DNA of 64,000 nucleotides from Methylocapsa sp. S129. GTDB lineage: Bacteria > Pseudomonadota > Alphaproteobacteria > Rhizobiales > Beijerinckiaceae. Within the stretch, counting starts at the first letter, position 1. Each line of letters starts with the position of its first letter. The notes beneath the pieces are model-generated. The model was not told the DNA's origin. It worked only from the letters and a program-made list of their open reading frames with translations, and ran no database searches. This document shows, in pieces, positions 1 through 8,532 of the stretch. The DNA lies in contig NZ_LMUI01000046.1 of the NCBI RefSeq assembly GCF_009765995.1, forward strand, positions 89,129 to 153,128. The letters are read 5' to 3'. Both the position numbers and the translations under genes were made by a program.

Positions 1-43
1 ACGGGATAGTGAAAGACCCTCACCGCGCCGGCGGCGTCAGCCT

Positions 44-1423
44 TCAGCCGAGCACCTCGCGGACCGCCTTCGCGGTCGCGTCGACGACAATATCGGCTTC
101 CTCGCGCGTCAGGCAGAGTGGCGGTGCGAAACCGAGTATGTCGCCCTGTGGCATCGCGCGACCGATGACGCCATGGGCAACCAGGGCGGCAGCTACGCGG
201 ACGCCCACCTTCTCCGAGGCATCGAAGAAGGCACGATCATCCCGATCCCTCACAAATTCCACCGCCGCCAGCATACCCTCTCCGCGCACCTCGCCGACAT
301 GCCTGTGACCGCCGACCGCGTCGTGCAGCTTCTGCCTGAAATAGGCGCCGACCTCGCCGGCATTGGCGACGAGGCCCATCTCGTCAACGACTTCCAGATT
401 GGCGGCGCCGGCCGCCGCGCACAATGGGTGCGAGGAATAGGTCCAGCCATGACCGATGGCGCCGAACTCGTCGGATCCTTGCTCCAGGATGCGCCAGACC
501 CTTTCGGACACGATCACGCCCGACAGCGGCGCATAGGCCGAGGTCAACCCCTTGGCGATCGTGATCAAGTCGGGCTTGACGCCGTAATGGACAGAGCCGA
601 ACATCGAGCCGAGGCGCCCGAAGCCGGTGATGACCTCATCGGCGATTAGCATGATGTCATATTTGGCGAGCACCGCCTGGATCTTGGCCCAATAAGTCCG
701 AGGTGGCGGCACGATGCCGCCGGTGCCAAGCACCGGTTCGGCGATAAAGGCCGCAACCGTCTCGGGCCCCTCGGCGAGGATCATCTCCTCAAGCTTGTCG
801 GCGCAGAAGCCCGCGAATTGCTCCTCGCTCTGTGAGCGGTCCGGCCGGCGGAAATAGTAGGGCGCTTCCGTATGTAGGATCGGCGCCTTGGGCAGGTCGA
901 ACAGAGTGTGGAAGGCGGCGAGACCGGTGAGGCTACCTGTCATCAAGCCCGAGCCGTGATAGCCGCGCCAGCGCGAGATGATCTTCTTCTTCTCAGGCCG
1001 CCCGAGCACATTGTTGACGTACCACACCAGCTTGATGTTGGTCTCATTGGCATCGGAGCCGCTGAGGCCGAAGAAGACCCGGCTCATGTTCGCGGGGGCG
1101 CGGTCGATGATCATCTTGGCGAGCCGGATCGAGGGCTCGGAGCCATGGCCGACATAGGCGTGGTAATAGGGCAGCGCCGCCGCCTGGGCGGCGATGGCGT
1201 CGGTGATCTTGGTGCGGCCATAGCCGACATTGACGCAATAGAGCCCGGCAAAGGCATCGAGGCTACGCCTACCGGTGCGATCGGTGATGTAGACGCCCTC
1301 GGCTGCGGTGATGATGCGGTTGGGCGTCTCGCCGCGCGCATGCTGGGCCATATGGGTCGAGGGATGGAAGAAGTGATCGCGATCCCATGCGGTCAATTCA
1401 TTGTCGGATACGGCGCGGTCCAT
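44..1423 (-). CDS. Class III (omega-type) aminotransferase
   Basis: A 459-residue PLP-dependent fold-type I aminotransferase of the aspartate aminotransferase family/putrescine-pyruvate transaminase type. It probably moves an amino group from an omega-amino acid or amine to pyruvate or another oxo acid. Visible features are the cofactor-phosphate motif SGSDANETN (about residue 121), the cofactor Asp in LIADEV (about D262) and the Schiff-base Lys in TIAKGLTS (about K291). The ATG at 1423 is preferred because AGGA lies 8 nt upstream and it follows the stop of the upstream dehydrogenase by only 13 nt; a longer frame to 1528 would overlap that gene. It is the last gene of the leftward arm (DUF1185, dehydrogenase, aminotransferase). 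The exact substrate cannot be told from sequence. Confidence 0.9.
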   Translation of the reverse strand: MDRAVSDNELTAWDRDHFFHPSTHMAQHARGETPNRIITAAEGVYITDRTGRRSLDAFAGLYCVNVGYGRTKITDAIAAQAAALPYYHAYVGHGSEPSIRLAKMIIDRAPANMSRVFFGLSGSDANETNIKLVWYVNNVLGRPEKKKIISRWRGYHGSGLMTGSLTGLAAFHTLFDLPKAPILHTEAPYYFRRPDRSQSEEQFAGFCADKLEEMILAEGPETVAAFIAEPVLGTGGIVPPPRTYWAKIQAVLAKYDIMLIADEVITGFGRLGSMFGSVHYGVKPDLITIAKGLTSAYAPLSGVIVSERVWRILEQGSDEFGAIGHGWTYSSHPLCAAAGAANLEVVDEMGLVANAGEVGAYFRQKLHDAVGGHRHVGEVRGEGMLAAVEFVRDRDDRAFFDASEKVGVRVAAALVAHGVIGRAMPQGDILGFAPPLCLTREEADIVVDATAKAVREVLG

Positions 1424-1436
1424 AGGGCATCCTATC

Positions 1437-2930
1437 TTAAGCGAGATCGAGGCACGTGTATTTGAGGTCGGTGAAAGCTTCGAGCCCTTGGCGCGAACCC
1501 TCGCGGCCCATGCCTGATTGCTTGACACCGCCGAAGGGAATAGGCGCGCCGGTGAGCTTGACGCGGTTGACCGCGACCATCCCGTATTCGAGCGCGCGGC
1601 TCATGCGCAGCGCCCGCGCACAATTGTCGGTGATGACATAGGCGACGAGGCCGTATTCAGTGGCATTGGCCCGCGCCACCACTTCTTCCTCGCCGTCGAA
1701 TGGCGTGATGCAGGCGACGGGCGCGAACGCCTCCTCTTGCATGATAGCGGCATCGTCCGGCACGTCGGCGAGCAGGGTCGGCATGACGAAGCGCGGGCCG
1801 GGTGCGGGCGCGCCGCCAGCGAGCCGCCGGGCGCCGCGGAGGAGCGCGTCCTCAATGCGCGCTTCGGTGCGGGCAACGGCATGCTCGTGCATCAGGGGAC
1901 CGATCTGCACGCCGGGCTCGAGCCCGCAGCCAACCTTCAGCGCCGCGACGCGCCTGGCGAGGGCCTCGCAGAAGGCGGGATAGAGGGCGCGCTGCACATA
2001 GATGCGGTTGGCGGCCAGGCAATCCTGCCCGGAGGTGGCGAATTTGGCGTCCATGGCGATCCCGACAGCGCGGTCGAGGTCGGCATCGTCGAACACGATC
2101 AGCGGCGCATTGCCGCCAAGCTCCATGATCAGGCGCTTCACTGTCGATGAACACTGTTGTGCGATCAAGCGCCCGATCTCGGTGGAGCCTGTGAAGCTCA
2201 TCACGCGCACGCGACTGTCTTCGCATAAACGCTGGGCGATCGGCTGGGCCTGGCCTGTGACGACGTTGAACACGCCTGCTGGTATGCCCGCCCGCTCGGC
2301 GAGTTCGGCCAGAGCGAGGGCGGAAAGCGGCGTATAGGAGGAAGGGTGGATCACGACGGTGCAGCCGGCCGCCAGGGCGGCGGCGGCCTTGCGCGTCACC
2401 ATAGCGGAGGGGAAGTTCCATGGCGTCAGCAATCCGGCGACGCCGAGCGGCTCGCGCGACACCAGCATCTGCGCTCCGGGAAGATGGCTGGTCACGCCCT
2501 CGGCGTTCAGACGCTTGGCCTCCTCCGCATACCACTCGATGAAGGACGCTGCGTAGTCGATCTCGCCACGGCTCTCATCGAGCGGCTTGCCCTGCTCCAG
2601 CGTCATCAGCAGAGCCAGGTCCTCACGGGCAGCGCAGACAAGATCGTACCAGGCGCGCAAGCGGGCGGCCCGCTCCTGTGGGGCCAGCGTTTGCCAGGCG
2701 CACAGGGCGCGGGCGGCGGCATCGACCGCACGCGTAGCGTCATCTGCGCCGAGGCTGGCGACATGGGCTAGAACCTGGCCGGAGAAGGGATCGCGCACTT
2801 CAAAGCTTGCTGCATCGAGCGCTTGCGTCCAGCGCCCGTCGATATAGGCGAACTCGCGCAGAAGCCTGCCATCCGAGAGATAGCCGAGAGCGGGGTGGAT
2901 GTCGCGTTTGAGAGCAGTCATAGCGGTCAT
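1437..2930 (-). CDS. NAD(P)-dependent succinate-semialdehyde-type dehydrogenase
   Basis: A full-length aldehyde dehydrogenase (497 residues from this start) of the GabD type, which oxidises a short omega-semialdehyde such as succinate semialdehyde to the acid. The catalytic Glu sits in MELGGNAP (about E270) and the catalytic Cys in SGQDCLAANR (about C304); PWNFP of the cofactor site is near residue 170. Pairing with an omega-aminotransferase directly downstream is the classic amine-to-semialdehyde-to-acid arrangement. The start is uncertain. ATG at 2930 has GAAG upstream, a TTG at 2954 would add eight residues, and ATG at 2921 is also possible. Substrate specificity (succinate, malonate or glutarate semialdehyde) is inferred only. 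Confidence 0.88.
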   Translation of the reverse strand: MTAMTALKRDIHPALGYLSDGRLLREFAYIDGRWTQALDAASFEVRDPFSGQVLAHVASLGADDATRAVDAAARALCAWQTLAPQERAARLRAWYDLVCAAREDLALLMTLEQGKPLDESRGEIDYAASFIEWYAEEAKRLNAEGVTSHLPGAQMLVSREPLGVAGLLTPWNFPSAMVTRKAAAALAAGCTVVIHPSSYTPLSALALAELAERAGIPAGVFNVVTGQAQPIAQRLCEDSRVRVMSFTGSTEIGRLIAQQCSSTVKRLIMELGGNAPLIVFDDADLDRAVGIAMDAKFATSGQDCLAANRIYVQRALYPAFCEALARRVAALKVGCGLEPGVQIGPLMHEHAVARTEARIEDALLRGARRLAGGAPAPGPRFVMPTLLADVPDDAAIMQEEAFAPVACITPFDGEEEVVARANATEYGLVAYVITDNCARALRMSRALEYGMVAVNRVKLTGAPIPFGGVKQSGMGREGSRQGLEAFTDLKYTCLDLA

Positions 2931-2971
2931 CGAGACAACTTCGGTTTTTGACAAGGTGTGTTCCGACCCGC

Positions 2972-3574
2972 TTAGACGCCAAATGGTAACCGCGCTTTTT
3001 CGGCTTCCATCTCTGCCATGTCCTGGAAGCGGTCCGCGATGCGAGCATGCGGGCGCCCACTATCAGCGGCGCCGATAGCGACTACGATTTCGTCTGGCCC
3101 CGGCGCGTCTGCGATCTGGAACGTGGCAGTGAGGAAGTGCGAACGCTTGCCGGACTCGGTCTTATGGGTCATCGGCAAGGAGAGAAGAGCGCCGGGCGCC
3201 ACCCTGGTGTTGGTAAATTCCAGATATGCTGTGCCGCCTACCGCCTCGCGGAATACATTCCCGAAGCGCAGCGTATGGATCAGCGCCGAAGCGTGCTCGA
3301 TTTCGCCATTGACGCCCACTGCAGCGGCCTTGCCGAAGGCTTCGACCTTTGCGGCGGGCATATGGGCCAGGATACGGCGCGTCATCTCCTCGCCCAGCAC
3401 TGGCGCTACGCGCAGAATCTCGGGACGCAGATTGGCGACGAATCCCTGCCCGGCCCAGGGATTTCTCAGGATCGCCGCCACCACCACCATGGTGATTGGC
3501 CGCTCCGCAGGCTTGCCGCCTTCGATGAAGATCTCCTCGATAAAAGTGGCGATCTTCCTGACGCCGATATCCAT
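2972..3574 (-). CDS. Amino acid synthesis family protein (DUF1185)
   Basis: A 200-residue protein that I recognise as the DUF1185/'AA_synth' family from its start MDIGVRKI..FIEEIFIEGG and the segment GKAAAVGVNGEIEHASALIHT. The family name comes from structure-based annotation; no reaction is established. Family members often lie next to flavin-dependent monooxygenases and amidohydrolases in catabolic clusters, as here. The ATG at 3574 is the first gene of the leftward arm and lies about 270 bp from the divergent PucR-type regulator. The spacing to the dehydrogenase (about 40 bp) supports co-transcription. Confidence 0.8.
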   Translation of the reverse strand: MDIGVRKIATFIEEIFIEGGKPAERPITMVVVAAILRNPWAGQGFVANLRPEILRVAPVLGEEMTRRILAHMPAAKVEAFGKAAAVGVNGEIEHASALIHTLRFGNVFREAVGGTAYLEFTNTRVAPGALLSLPMTHKTESGKRSHFLTATFQIADAPGPDEIVVAIGAADSGRPHARIADRFQDMAEMEAEKARLPFGV

Positions 3575-3710
3575 AACGACGAATTCCCGAGTGGTTGAGG
3601 CCGGGAAACCTAGTGATGCCGGACCCGTGAAGTCTTCCTAAGGTTCGCAGGAATTGGTGGCTGCTCCGTGCGTCGAAACGGGGTAGGATTATCGGCGCGA
3701 GGGGATGCAG

Positions 3711-3816
3711 GATGAGAGCGGCTTAGAATGACGGTCTCCGGCCGCCATTCTCGCAACCACCGCTACGCGGGAGGGAAGATGGCGGTGGGAGACCGTCACT
3801 CCAAGCCGCATCTCAA
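3711..3816. promoter_or_regulatory. Long imperfect inverted repeat in the divergent PucR/DUF1185 promoter region
   Basis: Two arms of about 38 bp (3711-3748 and 3779-3816) are inverted copies with a 30 bp centre. The best-conserved part of each arm is GTGACGGTCTCC/GGAGACCGTCAC-like, and both arms also carry GCGGCTT/AAGCCGC and GCCAT/ATGGC ends; about five mismatches and one gap were seen by hand alignment. The repeat ends some 30 bp before the regulator start. It could be a paired operator for the regulator or a strong hairpin in the leader transcript. There is no trailing T run, so a simple terminator is less likely. Confidence 0.65.
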
Positions 3817-3847
3817 CCGCTGATTCTAATCAGGAGTAGAACGCAGC

Positions 3848-5638
3848 GTGGATCAGAAATCGCAGATTTTGGCTCTGCGCGATATCGCCAGCCAGATCAA
3901 CAGCGGTGGCGACCTCGCGACTGTGCTGCGCCACTTGATCGAGGCTGCTTGCCACCACGCCCATTGGGCGCTCGGCTCGATCATGGCGATCGATGCCGCT
4001 CATGGCTATGCTCATGTCATCGTCCGTCACGACCCGACCCTGCTGCAGCGTTCGCTCCCCGACAAATGGGAGTTGGCCACCAGTCCCTCCTTGATCGCGT
4101 TGCAGCGTAACGAACCGGTTTATATCCGCGACGCCCGCGAATCCGAGGAATTTCCCGGCTACCGTCGCGAGGCCTTCGAGCGCGACTATCGCACCGTACT
4201 GGTCATGCCGATGAACTGCTCGGATGCCGAGGGCGGGCCCATGGTACTGAGCGTCATTGCCCGGCAGATTACCGATGTCTCGGACGAGGAACTCGCCTTT
4301 CTCGGCATGATCGTACATCTGGGCGCCATCGCGGTGGAACGCGAGCACCGGCTGCAAGCCGAGAAACGCGCGGCGGAGCGGCTGCAGCGGGCCTTGAAGG
4401 CCCACACCTCACTACTGGAGCAGGTCTTGACCGATGGCTCGGTCTCCGCGCTCTCCAGCATGGTCGGCGCCCTCCTACCCAATCCCGTCGTCGTGATCGA
4501 CTTCACGGCCAACCAGGTGATTGCTGGCCATTCCCCCAACCCCGACTTCTACACTGACGCCGCCTGGCTGGAGGCAGCCGCCGGGACGCTTAGTCGGTCG
4601 CTGATGAAAGCGGCGCGGGACGCCGTCGACCGTGGCAACAGCGAGAGCATGAGCCTCTTCCTCGACGACGGCGCGCGCCGCTTCAGGGTGAGCGTCCGCT
4701 TCGAACCTTTGACGGTCGACCGCCAACTCATCGGCGCGCTCATCATCTTCCCGACGGTGCGCGAATTCAGCGATCTCGACCATCTCATGCTCGACAGCGC
4801 CAAATACGCCCTCAGCGTGCAAATGATGCGCAGCTTCATCCGCTTCCGCTTCGAGACGCGCACGCAGACAGAGCTTTTCTTCGAAATCGTCGAGCGGCGC
4901 TGGCGTAATGCCAATGACGTGCTGCAACGGGCGCAGCGCCTTGGCCTCAACTTCGGCGCGGCGCAACAGATGATCGTCATCGATTTTCCTGAACGCACCA
5001 AGAATCTCGGCGGCGTGTCCATCGACCTTGAACACAACCTCGCCCGTATCACCCAGCAGGCGGATGTCGCCGCAAACATCATCGCCACCGAAGGCGGGCT
5101 GGTCTGCCTGGCGCCGTTCGATACGAGCAAGCGGCAGGAAAAGCTTGGCCGCCTGATGCGCCGCATCGCCGAGGAACTCGGCCGCTATTTCGACGAGGAA
5201 CCTATCGTTGTCGCCGGCAATCGCTGCACCGCCCTCGCCGACTACCCCGACGCCTGGGATCGCTGCAACCGCATGATCCGCATCGGCCGTTCCTTCGGAC
5301 GCACGGGCGCGCTATCAGGCCGGGATTTTGGCCCACTGCCGATGTTGGTCGCCGCCTCGGAGGTCAGCGATGTCAGGAGCTTCGTGCAGGACAGCGTCGG
5401 CGCCATTGCCGACCATGACCGCGAGCACAACACGCCCTATCTGGAGACACTGTCGGCCTATCTGCGCGAAGGCTGCCGCAGCCAAGCCTGCGCCGACACC
5501 ATGGGCCTGCACGTCACCACGTTGCGCTACCGGCTCACTCGCATTCAGGAGCTGTTCGGCGTCGACGTGGAAACGCCGGAGAAGCGGTTTGCCGTGGAAT
5601 TGGCGATCCGCTTGCACGGCGTGATCGACAGTCGGTGA
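3848..5638 (+). CDS. PucR-family transcriptional regulator with GAF-like sensor
   Basis: A 596-residue regulator. The N-terminal part (about 10-170) looks like a GAF sensor. A middle region (about 185-510) matches the long linker/GGDEF-like part of PucR/CdaR-type proteins. The C-terminus (about 525-590: LREGCRSQACADTMGLHVTTLRYRL.., split here at the HTH core) is the PucR helix-turn-helix. Proteins of this family activate purine, sugar-acid or aromatic catabolism in response to a ligand. The start is GTG at 3848 with CAGGAG about 11 nt upstream. It lies between two catabolic arms and is the obvious candidate to control both; the inverted repeat just upstream is its probable site. Ligand unknown. 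Confidence 0.88.
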   Translation: MDQKSQILALRDIASQINSGGDLATVLRHLIEAACHHAHWALGSIMAIDAAHGYAHVIVRHDPTLLQRSLPDKWELATSPSLIALQRNEPVYIRDARESEEFPGYRREAFERDYRTVLVMPMNCSDAEGGPMVLSVIARQITDVSDEELAFLGMIVHLGAIAVEREHRLQAEKRAAERLQRALKAHTSLLEQVLTDGSVSALSSMVGALLPNPVVVIDFTANQVIAGHSPNPDFYTDAAWLEAAAGTLSRSLMKAARDAVDRGNSESMSLFLDDGARRFRVSVRFEPLTVDRQLIGALIIFPTVREFSDLDHLMLDSAKYALSVQMMRSFIRFRFETRTQTELFFEIVERRWRNANDVLQRAQRLGLNFGAAQQMIVIDFPERTKNLGGVSIDLEHNLARITQQADVAANIIATEGGLVCLAPFDTSKRQEKLGRLMRRIAEELGRYFDEEPIVVAGNRCTALADYPDAWDRCNRMIRIGRSFGRTGALSGRDFGPLPMLVAASEVSDVRSFVQDSVGAIADHDREHNTPYLETLSAYLREGCRSQACADTMGLHVTTLRYRLTRIQELFGVDVETPEKRFAVELAIRLHGVIDSR

Positions 5639-5973
5639 GCGGGAGCTCCTTCACATTGCGAGCAAGCGCGAACGCACCGAATTCTTACCTGGAGAAGCCG
5701 GGCATTTCGCAGAGATGACAGAAGAGGGAAAGCCCTGTGGGGAGCTCACTTTCTGCCCAGTCGCGCCACCCTGCCCCCACCCAACCTCGCATCCGCCCGC
5801 CCCGACTCACATGGCTTGTGAGCAACCTGCCCCGAAGTCCGGCATCGATTGCTGCGCATCTCTCCGGATCGCAGCAGAACTTCCCTTACCTCTCCTGCCA
5901 ACCGGAGGAAGAAGCCCCCCTATCCTCCCGCTAACCTTCTTCTAACCGAAGACGGAGAGGAGGCGGCAAGGCC
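5639..5973. other. Intergenic region upstream of the flavin reductase operon
   Basis: 335 bp without a convincing gene. It is C-rich in its first half and should contain the promoter for the reductase-to-transporter operon. No clear -35/-10 pair or palindrome was found. A GAGGAGG-like ribosome site lies just before the reductase ATG. Confidence 0.5.
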
Positions 5974-6954
5974 ATGGTGGATACAGTGGCGCAGGCAGAC
6001 GCCTCGATCGACCCCATCGCGCTGCGTCGGGCTTTCGGCACCTTCGTTACCGGCGTCACCGTGGTCACCACGCGCGACGAGGACGGCACGCCGCGTGGCA
6101 TGACGGCTAATTCCTTCGCCTCGGTTTCGCTCGACCCGCCCTTGCTGCTGGTCTGTGTCGGCAAGTCGGCATCGAGCTTCCAGGCTTTCAACGGCGCCGA
6201 CAGTTTCGCGGTCAATTTCCTGCATGAAGGCCAGATCGACATCTCCGCGATTTTCGCCTCGAAGTCGCCGGACAAGTTCCAGTCGGTCAGCCATGACCGC
6301 ATCCACACCGGCGCGCCTATCCTCACCGACAGCATGACCTGGTTCGATTGCTCGGTCCACAACCGGATCGAAGCCGGCGATCACGTCATCCTGATCGGCC
6401 AGGTTCGCGCCTTCGGCGCCAGCCCCTCGGCGCCGCTCGGCTTTTGCCGCGGCCGTTATGCCAGCGTAAACGACCCGCTGCCCGCCGGCTGGCTCGCCTC
6501 GCATGGCATAGTCATCGGCTACCTCATCGAGGCCGAGGACCGTCTGCTGTTTCGCGCCGACGGCAAGGACGGCTGGGTGCTGCCCACCGCCAGACGCCGC
6601 AAGGCCGACAAGCGGCTGATGTTGGATGGCGGCGAGCTCAGCCTCGTGCCTGAAGACACCTTCCTCTATTCGGTCTTCGACGTTGCCGACAGCGATCCCG
6701 GTTACCTGATCTACCGCGCCCGTCTCTCGGACGAAGGCTCGGCCATGGCGCTGCCGGCCGATCTCAAATTCTTTCCGGTCGATGACCTGCCCTACGACCA
6801 AATCCCCACCCACGAACTGCGCTCCATGCTGCGCCGCTATATGCGCGAGCGGCGGGAGAAACGCTTCGGCATCTACATGGACACCGGCGATGGCGGCCGC
6901 GTCGCCATGATTGAAGGCCAAGCCCAGGCCTGGATGCAGGCCAGCCACGATTAA
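5974..6954 (+). CDS. Flavin reductase (RutF/HpaC-like) with extra C-terminal NUDIX-like domain
   Basis: A 326-residue protein. Residues about 13-165 form the split-barrel flavin reductase domain (RRAFGTFVTGVTVVTT, GMTANSFASVSLDPPLLLV, GRYASV), which uses NAD(P)H to supply reduced FMN to a partner monooxygenase. The remaining about 155 residues (ASHGIVIGYLIEAEDRLLF.., split here) resemble a NUDIX-type fold but show no Nudix catalytic box, so that part is probably a binding or sensing domain. Ordinary stand-alone reductases are about 165-190 residues. The luciferase-like monooxygenase two genes downstream is the likely partner. A GGAG-rich ribosome site precedes the ATG. Confidence 0.87.
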   Translation: MVDTVAQADASIDPIALRRAFGTFVTGVTVVTTRDEDGTPRGMTANSFASVSLDPPLLLVCVGKSASSFQAFNGADSFAVNFLHEGQIDISAIFASKSPDKFQSVSHDRIHTGAPILTDSMTWFDCSVHNRIEAGDHVILIGQVRAFGASPSAPLGFCRGRYASVNDPLPAGWLASHGIVIGYLIEAEDRLLFRADGKDGWVLPTARRRKADKRLMLDGGELSLVPEDTFLYSVFDVADSDPGYLIYRARLSDEGSAMALPADLKFFPVDDLPYDQIPTHELRSMLRRYMRERREKRFGIYMDTGDGGRVAMIEGQAQAWMQASHD

Positions 6955-6972
6955 TCCGACACCAGGACCGCG

Positions 6973-8487
6973 ATGATGAAGACGACTGTGAAATCCCTCG
7001 AACGCTCGCGCCAGAATCTCTTCATTGGCGGCCGCTTCGTCGAACCGAAGAGCGGCAATTACTCAGCCAGCTACGATCCCACGACTGGCGAGAGTTGGTA
7101 CGAATTCGCCGAGGCCGAGGCCGCCGATGTCGACGCCGCTGTTGCGGCCGCCAATAGCGCCTTCCGCAATCCGGCCTGGCGGCGCATGACGCAGACCGAC
7201 CGTGGCCGCCTGGTCCGCAAGCTTGCCGATCTCGCGCTGGAGCGTGCCGACGAACTCGCAGCGATCGAGACACGCGACAATGGTAAGCTGATCAAGGAGA
7301 TGCGGGCGCAGATGCGCGCCATGCCGGACTCCTATCATTACTTTGCCGGCATGGCCGACAAGCTGCAGGGCGACACCATCCCGGTCAACAAACTCGACAT
7401 GCTGAACTTCAACGTCCGCGAGCCGCTCGGCGTCGTCGGCATGATCACGCCGTGGAACTCGCCGCTGATGCTGCTCACCGGCACGCTGGCGCCTTGCCTC
7501 GCCATCGGCAACACCGTGGTGATCAAGCCGTCCGAGCACGCCACAGCCTCGACCCTGGCCCTGGCCGAGTTGATCACGGAAGCCGGCTTTCCCGCCGGCG
7601 TCGTCAATGTCGTCACCGGCGCCGGCCGTAGCGCCGGTGAGGCGCTGACACGCCATCCGGGCGTCGCCAAATATGTTTTCACCGGCAGCACCGAGACGGG
7701 CCGGCGCATCGCAGCCAATGCCGCTTCCAACCTAACGCCATGCTCGATGGAACTCGGCGGCAAGTCGCCCCATGTCGTGTTCGCCGATGTAGATATCGAA
7801 CGTGCGGTGAACGGCGTTGTCTCCGGCGTCTTCGCCGCTGCGGGACAGACTTGCGTGGCTGGTTCGCGCTGCTTTGTCGAAGCCAGTATCCATGACCGAT
7901 TCGTCGAGGCGCTGGTTGCCCGCACCGGCCGCATCAAGGTTGGCCATCCGATGCTTGACGATACCGATATCGGTCCGCTCGCTCTGTCGGCGCAGCTCAC
8001 CAAGGTGGAATCTTATGTTGCTTCCGGCTTGCGCGAAGGCGCCAGGATCGCGGCGGGCGGCAAGCGGCCGCAGACGGATGAACTCTCGCGCGGCTGGTAT
8101 TTCGAGCCGACCGTGATGGTGGAAGCCCAGAACGACATGGCCTTCATGCGCGACGAGCTCTTCGGCCCGGTCGTCGGCATTATGCCCTTCTCCTCGGAAG
8201 AGGAGATGATTTCGCTGGCCAACGACACGCGCTACGGCCTGGCTTCCGGTATCTGGACCCAGAATATCGACCGCGCCATGCGCTTCGCAAATCAGATCGA
8301 GGCCGGCACAGTTTGGATCAACACCTACCGCTCCTCCTCCTTTATGTCGGCGAATGGCGGCTTCAAGGAAAGTGGCTACGGCCGGCGCGGCGGCTTCGAG
8401 GTGATGCGGGAATTCTCGCGACTGAAAAACATCATCCTCGATTACTCCGGCGCCATGCAGGACCCCTTTGTCATCCGCCTGAAGTGA
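6973..8487 (+). CDS. Aldehyde dehydrogenase
   Basis: A complete 504-residue NAD(P)-dependent aldehyde dehydrogenase. The catalytic Glu is in MELGGKSPH (about E260), the Cys in AAGQTCVAGSR (about C294) and the cofactor motif is TPWNSP (about 159). A second ATG follows immediately, so the start could be three bases later. It begins 18 nt after the reductase, in the same operon as the LLM monooxygenase, so it most likely oxidises an aldehyde released by ring opening or oxidative cleavage. It is distinct from the semialdehyde dehydrogenase in the leftward arm, implying two aldehyde steps in the pathway. Confidence 0.9.
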   Translation: MMKTTVKSLERSRQNLFIGGRFVEPKSGNYSASYDPTTGESWYEFAEAEAADVDAAVAAANSAFRNPAWRRMTQTDRGRLVRKLADLALERADELAAIETRDNGKLIKEMRAQMRAMPDSYHYFAGMADKLQGDTIPVNKLDMLNFNVREPLGVVGMITPWNSPLMLLTGTLAPCLAIGNTVVIKPSEHATASTLALAELITEAGFPAGVVNVVTGAGRSAGEALTRHPGVAKYVFTGSTETGRRIAANAASNLTPCSMELGGKSPHVVFADVDIERAVNGVVSGVFAAAGQTCVAGSRCFVEASIHDRFVEALVARTGRIKVGHPMLDDTDIGPLALSAQLTKVESYVASGLREGARIAAGGKRPQTDELSRGWYFEPTVMVEAQNDMAFMRDELFGPVVGIMPFSSEEEMISLANDTRYGLASGIWTQNIDRAMRFANQIEAGTVWINTYRSSSFMSANGGFKESGYGRRGGFEVMREFSRLKNIILDYSGAMQDPFVIRLK

Positions 8488-8532
8488 TCCATTCAAAATC
8501 GAAAAACCAAGGCCCGAAAGGGAGGAAAAGCC

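Noticed and set aside
908..1465. ORF opposite the aminotransferase
   Set aside because: Shadow frame of a well-supported gene; no domain and no ribosome site.
5920..6948. Long minus-strand ORF (342 codons) opposite the flavin reductase
   Set aside because: Mirror frame of a clear gene in GC-rich DNA, His/Gly/Arg-rich composition typical of antisense shadows.
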